From: Mya arenaria
Lineage: Eukaryota; Mollusca; Bivalvia; Myida; Myidae
Assembly (NCBI RefSeq): GCF_026914265.1
Contig: NC_069138.1
Span: 55,996,085 to 56,060,084 of the forward strand
DNA: 64,000 bases
Direction of reading: 5' to 3'
Shown here: one piece after another, positions 30,918-41,589 of the stretch
Numbering within the stretch: position 1 is the first letter of the stretch
How the letters are laid out: every line of letters starts with the position of its first letter
The notes under the pieces: generated by a model
Seen by the model: only the letters and a program-made list of their open reading frames with translations
What the model was told of the DNA's origin: nothing
Databases searched by the model: none
Program-made: the position numbers and the translations under genes

Positions 30918-33900
30918 AGTATTATGTAAAAATGAAAGAACTCACTTTTATGTTTGCTATGCAGTGTATAGTTTTAGCAGTGTTTAATAAAGTAGATGTA
31001 TGCTAACAAAAACGTTCAGGCACCGGAAATTGATAGGATAATGTTACAAATTGATTTCGCTTGTTCCCAAAGCTCAATGATTATATTGGACATATTATGA
31101 AGACTAATGGACAATAATAAAGGAAAATACGTATTTCGAGCTGCTTATATTTAAAGAGTGTAATATTTGTAAACGGAAACCTTAGTAATAAAATTTATTT
31201 TTTAAATAGGTTGTTATGTGTTGTGTTGTTGTCATTTTCAAGCCAATGTGAAATGCTTTTTATTGAATTCAAGAAGTTCATTTCAATAGTCGTGTACATT
31301 TTTCGATTACACCGGACAGAAGAGTAAATCACACTGGTAAACATTGACCCAGACGAAATTGCGATGTTAATAAGAGTTATAATGGTATCCGGATATTTTA
31401 CCGTAGAATATCTTTAAAAAGAAATCCGACCCTAGCAACGGCCCTTGAATTCACCTCGGGCCAGTTATCACGGTACGCCCAGCTTTGTCATGCACTAAAC
31501 TCTATTTAATACATATAGATTTTCCTCTTTTGTACTTTTTAAAGCCTACCTCCACTTCAGTCTGTTATATTTCTATCACCTTTAAGCTTGACGATACTGA
31601 GTTATCTACTCTCAAAATAAATATAGTAGTTTGAGAGTAAGCCGAGTCGAAAACAAAAACAAAACGCAAACAACTAAGTGATGCCAGTTAACCTTTCAAG
31701 TTAATTTTGCACTTCACGATTTCGTCGCTCTCCATTTTGATTTAAATTTAAAATTGCACTAAGGCGCACATGCAAAACGATAATCGGCCCGAGCATCAAA
31801 CTTTTAAGAGGCGATTTTATACAATTATCTAGTAAACGTTTGTTTTAAATTTTACTTTTTTTCAAAATAAGCTTACATATAATTTTGATCATTTTGATAT
31901 CACATTGTAGTTTAACATGGACAACAACGAGATGATTTATGTATATGCGTGCAAAAAATAAAATGATGACCACAGAATTGAGATAAAAATTGTAGAAGCG
32001 TATCCTGTGTTTAACTTCTGGTATACTTTTAAGCTTTTGCTGGTGTAAGAGTTGGTCTGTTTTGAATAAAAATAAATATGATAAAAGTAGATATATTGAA
32101 AGATGTAAAACATGTATATACTATTGAAATGGTAAAAGGTGGAAGTAAAAGTAGTACATGAAGGTAAGAGTCGTGTGTGGTATTGATTGTGGTAAGTGAT
32201 AGTAACAGTATAAGTTATATCATTGTTATTTTTGTAACGGTCAAAACTGTTATCCCGAGATGATAGGGATGTCATTTGTATATTTACCCGAGGCCGATAG
32301 GCCGAGGCCATTTTAGAATGTCATCCTCGACACCGACAAATATCATATATATAAATTTAGGACAATTAAGAAAAGAAAAAAAAAGAAATTGAACATCGAA
32401 ATGTTGTCTATTCGACCATGAATCATATTAACATTGACCCGAATGTGTGATTACAATTTCCAAAACGTTTTAATGATAAAGCTTCGAATGTACAAAGCTT
32501 AGATTACATTTAACGTTTGGAACTCAATTTGGGTATGTGGGGTCAATGACGTTGTTACCTAAAATAGAAAACAATGTATACGCTAAATAACTTAAGTTAA
32601 GAGTGAAGTATAGTTATGAGACTTGGCATGAAGAAATCTGTAACTCCCTATATCGGAAACTTACTAAATCTTACCATACTGATAGTGGGGTCATGTTATC
32701 AACGAGCATAAAACCAAAAATCGTAAGATCGGAAAATTCAGTTGAATACTATTGTAATGTCAGAGTTCGAATTTGATTTGGACATTTAAGTCCACCTAGC
32801 ATAACATTTCTAGCTAAAGCAACACCAAATGGATTTCTAGGACATCGGATTTTTTTCAGAAAAGACATGAGGCAAGCGAACGAAAACAAAAAAAAATGTT
32901 TCATTTTCCTACTGAATTGGAGCGAGCGACAAGTGATCTGGTAAAAACACAACATATATTTGTATCTAAACATGACACAAATGCCACATGAACATAAAAA
33001 AGTGTCTATACAATACCATTACTTTATTTCGGAACACAAACTGACTCGTGGTTTAAATGAAAGCAAAACGTCATCACAAATGAATGTCAGAGACTTCAAA
33101 GTGACCACTACACCAGACAAAGATCACTCCCAACAGCTCACTGTAAGCGTGCATGTTCAGCTATTAAAGCAAACCAATATTTTATGTTTCCAATTCAAAT
33201 AATGAATAGTATTAATTAGTATTCAAATAGTTCATGTGCATGTGTATTTTGATCAATTAAATATCTTTTTTTCAGTTTCTTAGAATACAGTAATCCAACT
33301 TAACTCATGTTTTATTATTTGAACCTACATTGACATCAAAATGAATAGTTCAATAAATACATCATTCCAAGGAAAATAAACTTAACCTCAAACAGTAAAA
33401 TGGTTAATGTACACAGGGTCCAATCAACAAAAAAAGCTGGATATCTACCAAAGGATGATAAACTAGGCCAATCACAAAAGTATGATTGCTTATGAACACA
33501 ATTAATCAGCAGTATAAAAGTAACTTCTGTATAACTAAACTAGCTATCCTTATAGAGAAATCTAACTAAAGTTTAAATCACCAATTCATTCTAACTACAA
33601 ACAATGCAAATATGTGAAATAATAGGAATACTTCTTTATCAATATTTAATAAAAAGAAAATACATTTAAACTCTAAAATAGATGCTGAATCAAACGAATA
33701 CAATATAAGCAAAATAAGGTCTTCATTAAGAGTTATAACACTGAAAAAAGACACAATTTAGTAAAACTGAGGTTTACTAGTTAGGTATGTGGTTAATATT
33801 CTCCCCTTCTTTTCATTCCCCTCCCTAACACGTATTGTATTGATAAACTTTTAAGTCGACTAGTTTTAAAAAATAAGCAAAAACAACCTAACAACTGAAT

Positions 33901-34204
33901 ACAAAACAAGTTCCATGATCAAAAATGCAATACATAACCTTTCTCTTTTTAGAATACATGTATGCTTACATGTATCGCGTATAATGAATGCAAATTTAAA
34001 AGTAGTAATAAACTATGAAGTCAACGTGATAATGTGACGTAAACTGTTTACATCAAAGGTTAACAGTCTCTAGATATGCACACTATTTCAAATTAAACAG
34101 TCATTGAGCAGTCCTTTTTCATAAACAGCTCTGATGCACAAATGTTTTTTTTTTATTTCTTGAAATACTTACGTATATTGTTAAGTATATTTTTTATTAA
34201 ACTT
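30918..34204. other. intergenic between the main gene and the opposite-strand fragments
   Basis: AT-rich DNA with short open frames only. A small palindromic CCGAGGCCGATAGGCCGAGG sits at 32288-32307. An open stretch ending CAGCTCACT^GTAAGC at about 33030-33145 has a donor-like end but no recognisable domain. I call no gene here. Confidence 0.4.
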
Positions 34205-34372
34205 GTGTGGTTAACCGTTTTGCCTGGATACGTTTTGTCTTAATGTTGCTTATTTTGTATTATTGGTTAAGAGTCCTTGTGGTACTCCACCATTTTGAAG
34301 TCCCTTCGAAGACATTAGAAAATAAATACGGTTAATGCTAAATGTATTAAGCAAATATTGATGTCAAATCGT
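34205..34372 (+). repeat. dispersed repeat D2, copy 2
   Basis: The inverted partner of 8268-8425, sharing AAGTCCCTTCGAAGACAT and the other blocks listed there. It lies just beyond the 3' side of the - strand exon at 34567-34851. Confidence 0.65.
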
Positions 34373-34566
34373 TTGCTGTCATTCGACAATATCATTTGAA
34401 TAAGGTAAGTAAGCTTTGTTGTGGTTGGCTATTTACATTTCATATAATGACTTATTTTACCATTATATTTTGAAACATATATACTCTAAATCTGTAGAAA
34501 ATTGATAAGTGGCACTTCGTAATACTGTTTTTGTTAATAAAATTTAGGCTATAATAATTATCATAC

Positions 34567-34851
34567 CGATGCACTCTTCAAAGTGCACAGCTCCTGTCCG
34601 TTTTGTTGTTTTGTTAAGAGGACAATAATCACACTTAGTTTGCCCTGGCATTGGCTGAAACATGCCGCGAGGACAAATTTCACATCGGTTACTTTCAGGT
34701 CTGTGAAACGTCCCTCTTCTACATTCACCAGTGTTCAGTTGAAACCTTGCATGGCAATCGAACGTGCAGCGAGTTCCAACGTACATGCGGAGTGTTTCTT
34801 CGCAAGTATACCAACCGTTCGATATCATTTGTAATTCGTCGCATTGTCTAA
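34567..34851 (-). CDS. exon: truncated sushi fused to GCC2/GCC3 module
   Basis: On the - strand, acceptor TTTGGCAG, open for 95 codons, donor ATCG^GTATGA, phase 1 at both ends. The first part (RQCDELQMISNGWYTCEETL, then TRCTFDCHARFQLNTGEC) is the front half of a sushi module. Without an intron it runs into CRRGTFHRPESNRCEICPRG and KCDYCPLNKTT, a full GCC2/GCC3 module. It is open and splice-competent, so it may still be used, but no intact flanking exons were found. It belongs to the same family as the main gene, in inverted orientation. Confidence 0.75.
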
Positions 34852-34859
34852 CTGCCAAA

Positions 34860-35239
34860 TATGCGTGTTAGTGACAGAGATAGCTATGTAACAATTGGTT
34901 TCTCGAATGTGTGTATGGAGAAAAAAGAATAAATAGATGATGTTTGAAGATTTTGATCTGGTAACAAACATTTTATGAACTCTACTGTTAAATATTGAAC
35001 GACATAATAGAATGTAAAGAAAAATATGACTGAACAGACAAAAGTCGAGTTTGCGGCCGTTTGGCTTTTCGTAAGCTACCTTCAAGTCAAATCATTTTTG
35101 CATTTTAAGCACAAGGTAACAAACATCAACACATTCTTACAGTACAGGAATTATCTTAAATATTTTGTTTAAATGTTTGATATATATATGTACGTACTTG
35201 TAGCATTCAGTAACAGTAACAGTAACAGTGTGTGTGACA
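34860..35239. other. spacer, nothing recognised
   Basis: AT-rich sequence between the chimeric exon and the LINE fragment. It holds a short (CAGTAA)n run near 35213-35230. Confidence 0.4.
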
Positions 35240-36395
35240 GACTTGTGTATAAAAACCACCAGGTTTTACTCTGTGGTTTATGTAAACAATGGACACATAA
35301 AAATGTTCAAACTTATCTGAAAGTTTCTATAAACAATACAAATTGACAGTTGCTGTTCACCTTTCAACTGCAATCCTTGCATGAAATCTTCAATGACTAC
35401 TGATATCAAAACAGAGCAATTCGAATAATTCATCTGGCGATACCACCCAGCAAAACATTCCAAATACAAATGAACACCTATCTGTACTAGTTTCAGATGA
35501 TTTTTTCCAACATTTCGGACATATCTGATGCCTTGACGGATAGCTTCAACTCTCCAGACCAAAGCATATGCAGCAACAACCAGTCATCTTCGGACACTTT
35601 GGACACTTCATACACCAGCTCAGTGAACTTCAACTTTTATAAAGAACTTAAAATTTTGCGAAAAGGTAATCTCAAGCGACCTCTGATTGGACATTTAAAT
35701 ATCAACAGTCTGAAAAATAAATTTTCTGAAATACATCAAATTTTGAGTGAAAATCTTGTAGACATGCTTGTACTATCAGAAACAAAGTTAGATGTATCTT
35801 TTAACAATAACTTGTATACTTTTAAAGGTTTCAAAATGGAAAGAAAGGACAGAAATAGGTTTGGCGGGGGAATTTTTTTTTATACATAAGAGTTGATCTC
35901 CCTTTTAGAAGAAGAACTGATTATGAATGTTAACATTTAGAATATGTGTTTTGAAATGTCCATGTCTAATAGAAAATGGGGTATTTTAGCACTGTATAAG
36001 CCCCCTACTACGAAAGACACCATATTTTTAGAAGAAATCTCAATTTCACTTGATAAAATGTTAATAAACTATGACCATATATTAGTTATTGGAGATCTGA
36101 ATTTTGACCTGAATAAGCCAGCTAAATGTAAACCAATTTCACAAATCTGTGACACTTACAACCTTAAAAATGTTGTCAAGGGTTCAACATGCTATACAAA
36201 AATTGCTGAGCCTTCAAATCTAGATGGTATTCTTACCAATCACTCAAATCTTCTTTGCAATACCATAAATTTTGACTCTGGTTTAAGTGACTGTCACAAT
36301 TTTAGTGCTACAACTTTAAAGGAACAGTGCAATCCTGTAAAAACAAAATATGTAAATTTTAGATCATACAAACACTGGACCAATGCCCATTGATC
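35240..36395 (+). mobile_element. LINE fragment with endonuclease domain
   Basis: At 35497-35889 the frame contains LIGHLNINSLKNKF, DMLVLSETKLD and FGGGI. At 35944-36393 it contains LALYKPP, ILVIGDLNFDLN and SDCHN, the apurinic-type endonuclease of CR1/Jockey-group LINEs (N, E, GD-N and SDH-like motifs, with SDH here as SDC-H). The two pieces are in different frames with stops between. It is cut off before the RT domain, next to the (ATC)n tract. It separates the two - strand exons. Confidence 0.85.
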
Positions 36396-36444
36396 GCACC
36401 GCACTTGGTAGTTATAGAACATAATAGAAACTGTATAACAATTT

Positions 36445-36572
36445 AAAAAATCATCATCATCATCATCATCAACGCCAGCACAACCAGCACCTCCACCGGC
36501 ACCTCCACCGGCACAACCATCATCATCATCATCAGCAGCAGCAGCAGCATCTTCATCGCCAGCACCATCATT

Positions 36573-36628
<56 letters not shown>

Positions 36629-36629
36629 T

Positions 36630-36660
<31 letters not shown>

Positions 36661-36714
36661 CCAATCAGCAGCAGCAGCAGCAACATAATTATAATAATAA
36701 TCATCATTATCGTC

Positions 36715-36748
<34 letters not shown>

Positions 36749-36762
36749 GCATCATCATCATT

Positions 36763-36798
<36 letters not shown>

Positions 36799-36960
36799 GT
36801 CGTCGTCGTCTTCGTCGTCGTCGTCATCATCATCATCATCATCATCATTATCATCATCATCATTATCATCATCATCATCATCATCATCATTATCCCGACG
36901 ACAACCACCACCACCATCGCCATCCTCATTATCAGCATCAGCAGCAGCAGCATACCACAA
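36445..36960. repeat. (ATC)n complex triplet tract
   Basis: About 500 bp of CAT/ATC units with CAG, CGT and CACCGG interruptions. The poly-Asp, poly-Met and poly-His frames across it are artefacts. Confidence 0.97.
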
Positions 36961-36997
36961 TGAAAAGCAAAAAAATAGTCATAGAAGTATTGGTCAC

Positions 36998-37141
36998 CTG
37001 ACATGTCCATCCTTGTCATCGTATGCAGTTATCGTTCCCCAGGTAACACTGGGTGAAGAAGGTTTCTTGAAGTCTGTGTAATACTCCAAATTACCAGGGC
37101 AACCTTTTAGGGTCGGAGAAGTTCGATCCCGCTTCTTTTTC
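36998..37141 (-). CDS. HYR half-exon of an opposite-strand paralogue
   Basis: On the - strand KKKRDRTSPTLKGCPGNLEY, then SVTWGTITAYDDKDGHVR, ends at a CAG^GTGACC donor in phase 2, the same phase as HYR 1 of the main gene. A polybasic run sits just before the HYR start, again as in the main gene, but without the Trp-rich knot. The likely acceptor does not give the expected phase 1, so this may be a relic. The matching second half is not found; the triplet tract and LINE fill that space. Confidence 0.6.
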
Positions 37142-37149
37142 CTTCAACT

Positions 37150-37865
37150 ACATCCATGGGAAAATGAAAAAAAGTAAACATATTAAAATTAAATATAAAC
37201 AGACTTGGCATTGAGAACACATTGTTCACTTGCATTTTGCAGTCTCAATTGTTTAAAAGCAGCCCAATATTTTTTTGTAAAAGCAATGATGTAGGGCTAG
37301 CTAGGGCAAAGGGCTGGATCTTTAAATGGAAATACCAACTACAATTTGCTGACATCTGATATTTCTGCTTTTAATTCTTCAAACAGCTCATGCTGGTTAG
37401 ATGTGTCTTCATTTTAACAAACAAATTACACTGCATTGTCGATGTTTTTTGGTACTTAACCATGTTTTTCAAAATACCATTATACAGGCTTAAAATTACA
37501 ATCTCATTGCTTCTATTCAAACTAACAATACATTTTTATTTTGCTCCTTATGTAATCATTTGTAGGTTTTCAGGTACAGACGATATAGACACTAAAAGTA
37601 TTGATAGATGTACAAAGGCAATGTACTAATTTTGAGGCATAACTCATTTGACTTTTTTTTTAAAACATACGTTTTGTGTACAGATGAATATATATATAAG
37701 TGTTACTTTGGCACTGTTTTTATAAAATAAATATCTGTACACAAATCCTTTGCTGTTTTTTTTTCGTTTTGATCATTAAAGTCAAATGAGTTAAACATGA
37801 TAAATCATTTAAAATTAATACGTTACTTCTGTGCATCCATCCAATGTAAATATATATTGTGTCCC
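37150..37865. other. spacer, nothing recognised
   Basis: AT-rich sequence between the HYR half-exon and TIR element A copy 3, with no exon recognised. Confidence 0.4.
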
Positions 37866-38208
37866 TTTAAAGCTGCACTCTCAGAGATATACAATTTTTA
37901 CAACCTTTGTCTTGGAAAGAGCAAATTGTTGCATAAATATCTGCAAACCAAAGACATAAGATTGCTGGCAAAAAATCAGATCGTAGATTTTCATATTTCC
38001 GTTCAAAAAATAATGTTTTATGGCTAACGGTTTAAGAAAATTGCATAAAACATCATTTTTTGAACCAAGATATAAAAATCTTGGATCTATTTTTTTGGCA
38101 GCAGTCTTCAAAACTGGTTGCCATGGATTTTCGCAAAAATTGGCATGTTCCAAGACAAACAATTAAAATTTGTCAAAACGTTCAATCTGTGAGAGAGCAA
38201 CTTTAAAG
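37866..38208. mobile_element. TIR element family A, copy 3
   Basis: Left end TTTAAAGCTGCACTCTCAGA and right end TTCAATCTGTGAGAGAGCAA then CTTTAA. Its interior shares TTTTTGGCAGCA and TCCAAGACAAA-type blocks with copy 1, in the opposite sense in part. Confidence 0.75.
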
Positions 38209-38225
38209 AAATATTTTTACATGTT

Positions 38226-38588
38226 TTGAATACAAGTCATACATTAAACCTGAAAGAACAGGTATTCCCCTATAAACAACTAACAAGTCATTCATCGCAG
38301 TTATTTATAGAGTTCAGAATATCTTATTACATCAATTTCTTTATTGACAACGTATATTTCAATAAAAATATTTTAGAACTTGATGCGAGAGGAAAAATGT
38401 TACTGGCCCTTGACTTTCGAACTTGTTCACAGACAACACTCAATAATGCAATTCAAAATTACAAACAATTGAAAAGGTATCAACCGATCAGAATGCGTAC
38501 TCGTGATTCTTTCAATACCAAAACACTTCTGACTAGACAAACTTTGCAAGAGGAAGAACAAACATATTCAATGGATGTGTATTTATAA
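38226..38588 (+). other. unrecognised open frame between two TIR elements
   Basis: 120 codons open. The second half has balanced composition (LELDARGKMLLALDFRTCSQ, then IRMRTRDSFNTKTLLTRQTL) and ends EEEQTYSMDVYL before TAA. No domain, signal peptide or clear splice sites. It could be a remnant of a transposon ORF or a terminal exon. I would not call it a gene on this evidence. Confidence 0.2.
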
Positions 38589-38714
38589 TATATTTATTAA
38601 TTTTGTATCTGATGCAACAAAAAAGTATTCAACATTTCATTTGCGAGTTTTGTAATTCATCCATTTAAAATTTCGAAGTTATATGGACAGAACTTGGTTT
38701 CATATTACATGTAG

Positions 38715-39021
38715 TGCACCAGTCAATTGAACCACAATACTCCCAGGTCCGGAGGTATACCGGGAATAGCCGGGAAAATGGGCAATGTTTTTACCTTCCA
38801 GGTGGCCCCGCAGTGCCGAGTGAATGCGGTGGTTTTGTCTTCATGCCATAAATAGCGGGGAATGGGCCTTTACTATGGTCCCTGGGTTTTCGGGGGCATT
38901 TGGCGGGGATTTGACCAACAGTTCGTCCCCGTCTTACCCGGGCTTGGCTGGAGCGAAAGTCAAAGTCCCCGCTATTCCCCGGACCTGGGCCGAGGGGGCG
39001 TGGTTACAATTGACTGGTGCA
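38715..39021. mobile_element. TIR element family B, copy 2
   Basis: Left end TGCACCAGTCAATTGAACCA and right end TGGTTACAATTGACTGGTGC plus A are inverted copies. The GC-rich interior with CCCCGCTATTCCCCGGACC matches copy 1 in style. It is about 70 bp longer than copy 1. Confidence 0.8.
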
Positions 39022-39109
39022 TAAAGGATGAATATCTCTTATATCATTAACACTGTTGTTGATAACTACTTAGTAAGTAAGATATGAAGTATTAATTACT
39101 AAATGTATA

Positions 39110-39175
39110 GAAGAAAAAGACAATTCTAGCTCGTTTGAGGAATCGAACCCGCGTTCTTTAGTTTGCTAGCTTGTA
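39110..39175 (-). repeat. possible tRNA-like SINE fragment
   Basis: On the - strand GCGGGTTCGATTCCTC is a good box B. Box A is not evident upstream and no folded tRNA can be drawn. Confidence 0.25.
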
Positions 39176-39589
39176 AAATAAGGACGAGTTTCTTTTGACG
39201 TATGATGTGTCTATGTCCGCTTATGCCTCCATTACAACATATACGCAACACACTCACAATCTATTCGTTATACAACTATACCCCAATAGAGCTATTGAAA
39301 CAAGAGATGTTTGTCAAACAGATGTATGCCCTACCTGAGCGCCATGTTGTTAGAAATATTTGGCCAATTGGATGCAATATGCAAGGACCGAAATGGAAGC
39401 TGATTTACCATTTACATGAGATGCATTCGATGCAGTTTATGACCATTCAAAGTGTGAGGATAGTATGTGCAGTTTTTAATCATGTTCAGATGATGACTGA
39501 TATTTTTAGTTAAAAATGTATCTTCTAAGCAGCAGTGAATAAGATAATATGACGAAATTTTACTGATGAATATGAGTCATGACCTTGAC

Positions 39590-39865
39590 CTTTGACTCTA
39601 TAACCTCAAAATACATAGGGGTCTTCAATTGGTCACCCCAACCCAATTGTCAAGTTTGATGGCCATAGGTGTAGGCATTGTCGAGATATCACACGATGAC
39701 CCCTAAAATCAAAGGAGTCATCTACTGGTCAGGCCCAACCAGCATGTCAAGTTTGCTGACCATACGTCCATGAATTGTCTAGATATCGCTCGGACAAGCT
39801 TTGGTCTACCGACGGACCGACCGACCAACCGACCTGCTGACCGACCGACTGACCGACATATGCAA
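39590..39865. repeat. dispersed repeat ending in (GACC)n
   Basis: GACCTTGACCTTTGACTC leads into two similar stretches, each with TCAAGTTTG(A/C)TG(G/A)CCATA and TCTAGATATC/GTCGAGATATC, about 110 bp apart. A (GACC)n/(GACT) simple repeat at about 39810-39860 closes it. A 13-base G run is at about 39885. Confidence 0.5.
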
Positions 39866-40148
39866 GCAATATACACCTTCTTAATGGGGGGGGGGGGTAT
39901 AAAAAGGCCTCTTACGACTGAATTTCGAGTAATCCCACTAGCCGATACATTGTATTTTGAAAGGCCATGATAATAATATAGTGTTTAGCTTTCGAAACAA
40001 TATTTTATTTCTCTAGTTATAAATCTGTATTTATTTATTAAGGAATTTATTTGCTCATTAATATGTGCAATACACTTATCGTCGCATAAGTCAGATACAG
40101 TTACTCGTTCTTTTCTTCAAAAGTGTCCTTTTACAGACGTAAGAAACC

Positions 40149-40214
40149 GTTTCGCTAGGACGAACACCAATTTTGTCCTCGGCTTTGCCTCGAACAAAAT
40201 TGGTTTAGCGAAAC
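40149..40214. repeat. hairpin, nested arms
   Basis: Outer arms GTTTCGCTA and TAGCGAAAC and inner arms CCAATTTTGT and ACAAAATTGG enclose a short loop with CCTCGGCTTTGCCTCG. It could be the core of a small foldback element. Confidence 0.7.
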
Positions 40215-40908
40215 TTCTTTCAAGGTCTAATAATTACCTTTGGATATATTTTAAAAGCATGTTTTGATTGAACGAACTTTATACAAACTGGTAACACTAT
40301 TTCATACTGGAACAAACTAAAATGGGATGTAAATAAACGCATATAGTGGTACCTGAGTAGCTACACATTATTTTATATGGTCTTTCCACTATTTAAGTGT
40401 CTAAAAACTTCTAAAAAGTGCATTTATCTGTAAGGCCATACCTAATCACTTTTTCGGTTAGCTTAAGTCCAAAATCTGAAAAACTTTGATAGTTTAAATA
40501 AAAGAAATCCACAAAATACATCCAAAACATGACCCCTTTTTGATGTTAAAGAAAAATTACAGATACTTTTAATTCCGATCTTAATATCAATTATATTAAT
40601 GCAGAAAATAATATTCATTTAAGTATTTCGACCACCTTTTTCAAAACCATTCCGTTCTTGGACTCTTAACAGAATTCCGATATGGCAATTTCGGTAATAA
40701 CAAATAGGTTAAAATCCCGTCCTTGCAATGTGTACGGTAAACATTAATCCTCTAACCATAGAAAATTCGTGGTTTAGGCAAACAAAATACGCATTATTTG
40801 CGGTATACAAAGTTAAATGATATTTTGATTTTATGAGTCTTTAGATTGAAAGACAACAACCAAACCTCATCGCTTTAGCTCACGTGGTCTAAGTCTAATA
40901 GACACCTC

Positions 40909-40964
40909 GTGGACGTATCTATGACATATATACCCGAGCGTAGCGACGTCATAGATACGTCCAC
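40909..40964. repeat. hairpin with 17-bp perfect arms
   Basis: Arms GTGGACGTATCTATGAC and GTCATAGATACGTCCAC are exact inverses around a 22-base loop (ATATATACCCGAGCGTAGCG with two more bases). CGAGCGTAG also occurs at about 48559. Confidence 0.85.
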
Positions 40965-41589
40965 TCGTTTTCCATCCTATACTTTATACTGATACTCGGT
41001 CAATACATATTCACCGAATAACCATGCTATTTCTCCTGTTCAATCCAATTGAAATATTTACTAGTCACATGTTAACCATGGACTAAGAGTTGAATTCAAC
41101 ACATTATTTTGTTAAAAGCAAGTTAATTATCGATGACAGTTTAAGCATCATATCAAATGCGGTTTTATGTAAACATGTGTATGATGTGTATGAAAAGTGT
41201 TGGTTACCTCCCTTATCACGTGGGCGTGTTTTTTTTTCCTCTCTCTGTGAAAGTGATTTTTAAATGGAATAAAGGACTTATTTATGGTTTTGTGAAGCTG
41301 AGTAAGTTATAATAACAATTCTTCATTGGTTTCTGACAAAAAAACAAACTGTTTGTAGTAAAAGTAGACTTAATAATATATATTCTACGATACGATACAT
41401 GTATATTACAATGTACATTAAATCATGAACATGAAATCTCATGAAATCTCGTGCGTGACCATTTCTCAATCATCTGTGGACGGGTACTGACCAAAAACCG
41501 AAGTAAACTTAACAAAAAAGAAAGCGTTCATCAAACATTAAATAGATGAAAATGAATAAAAAAAGGCCAAGCAAACGGGTGTGCAAATC

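Larger units (their letters stand above)
39900..41589. other. intergenic with two hairpins
   Basis: AT-rich with no exon recognised. Two inverted-repeat structures are listed separately. The stretch near 41200-41590 may be the 5' UTR of the following LINE. Confidence 0.4.

Noticed and set aside
36294-37019. 241-codon - strand frame rich in Met and Asp
   Set aside because: Translation of the (ATC)n tract running into antisense LINE sequence.
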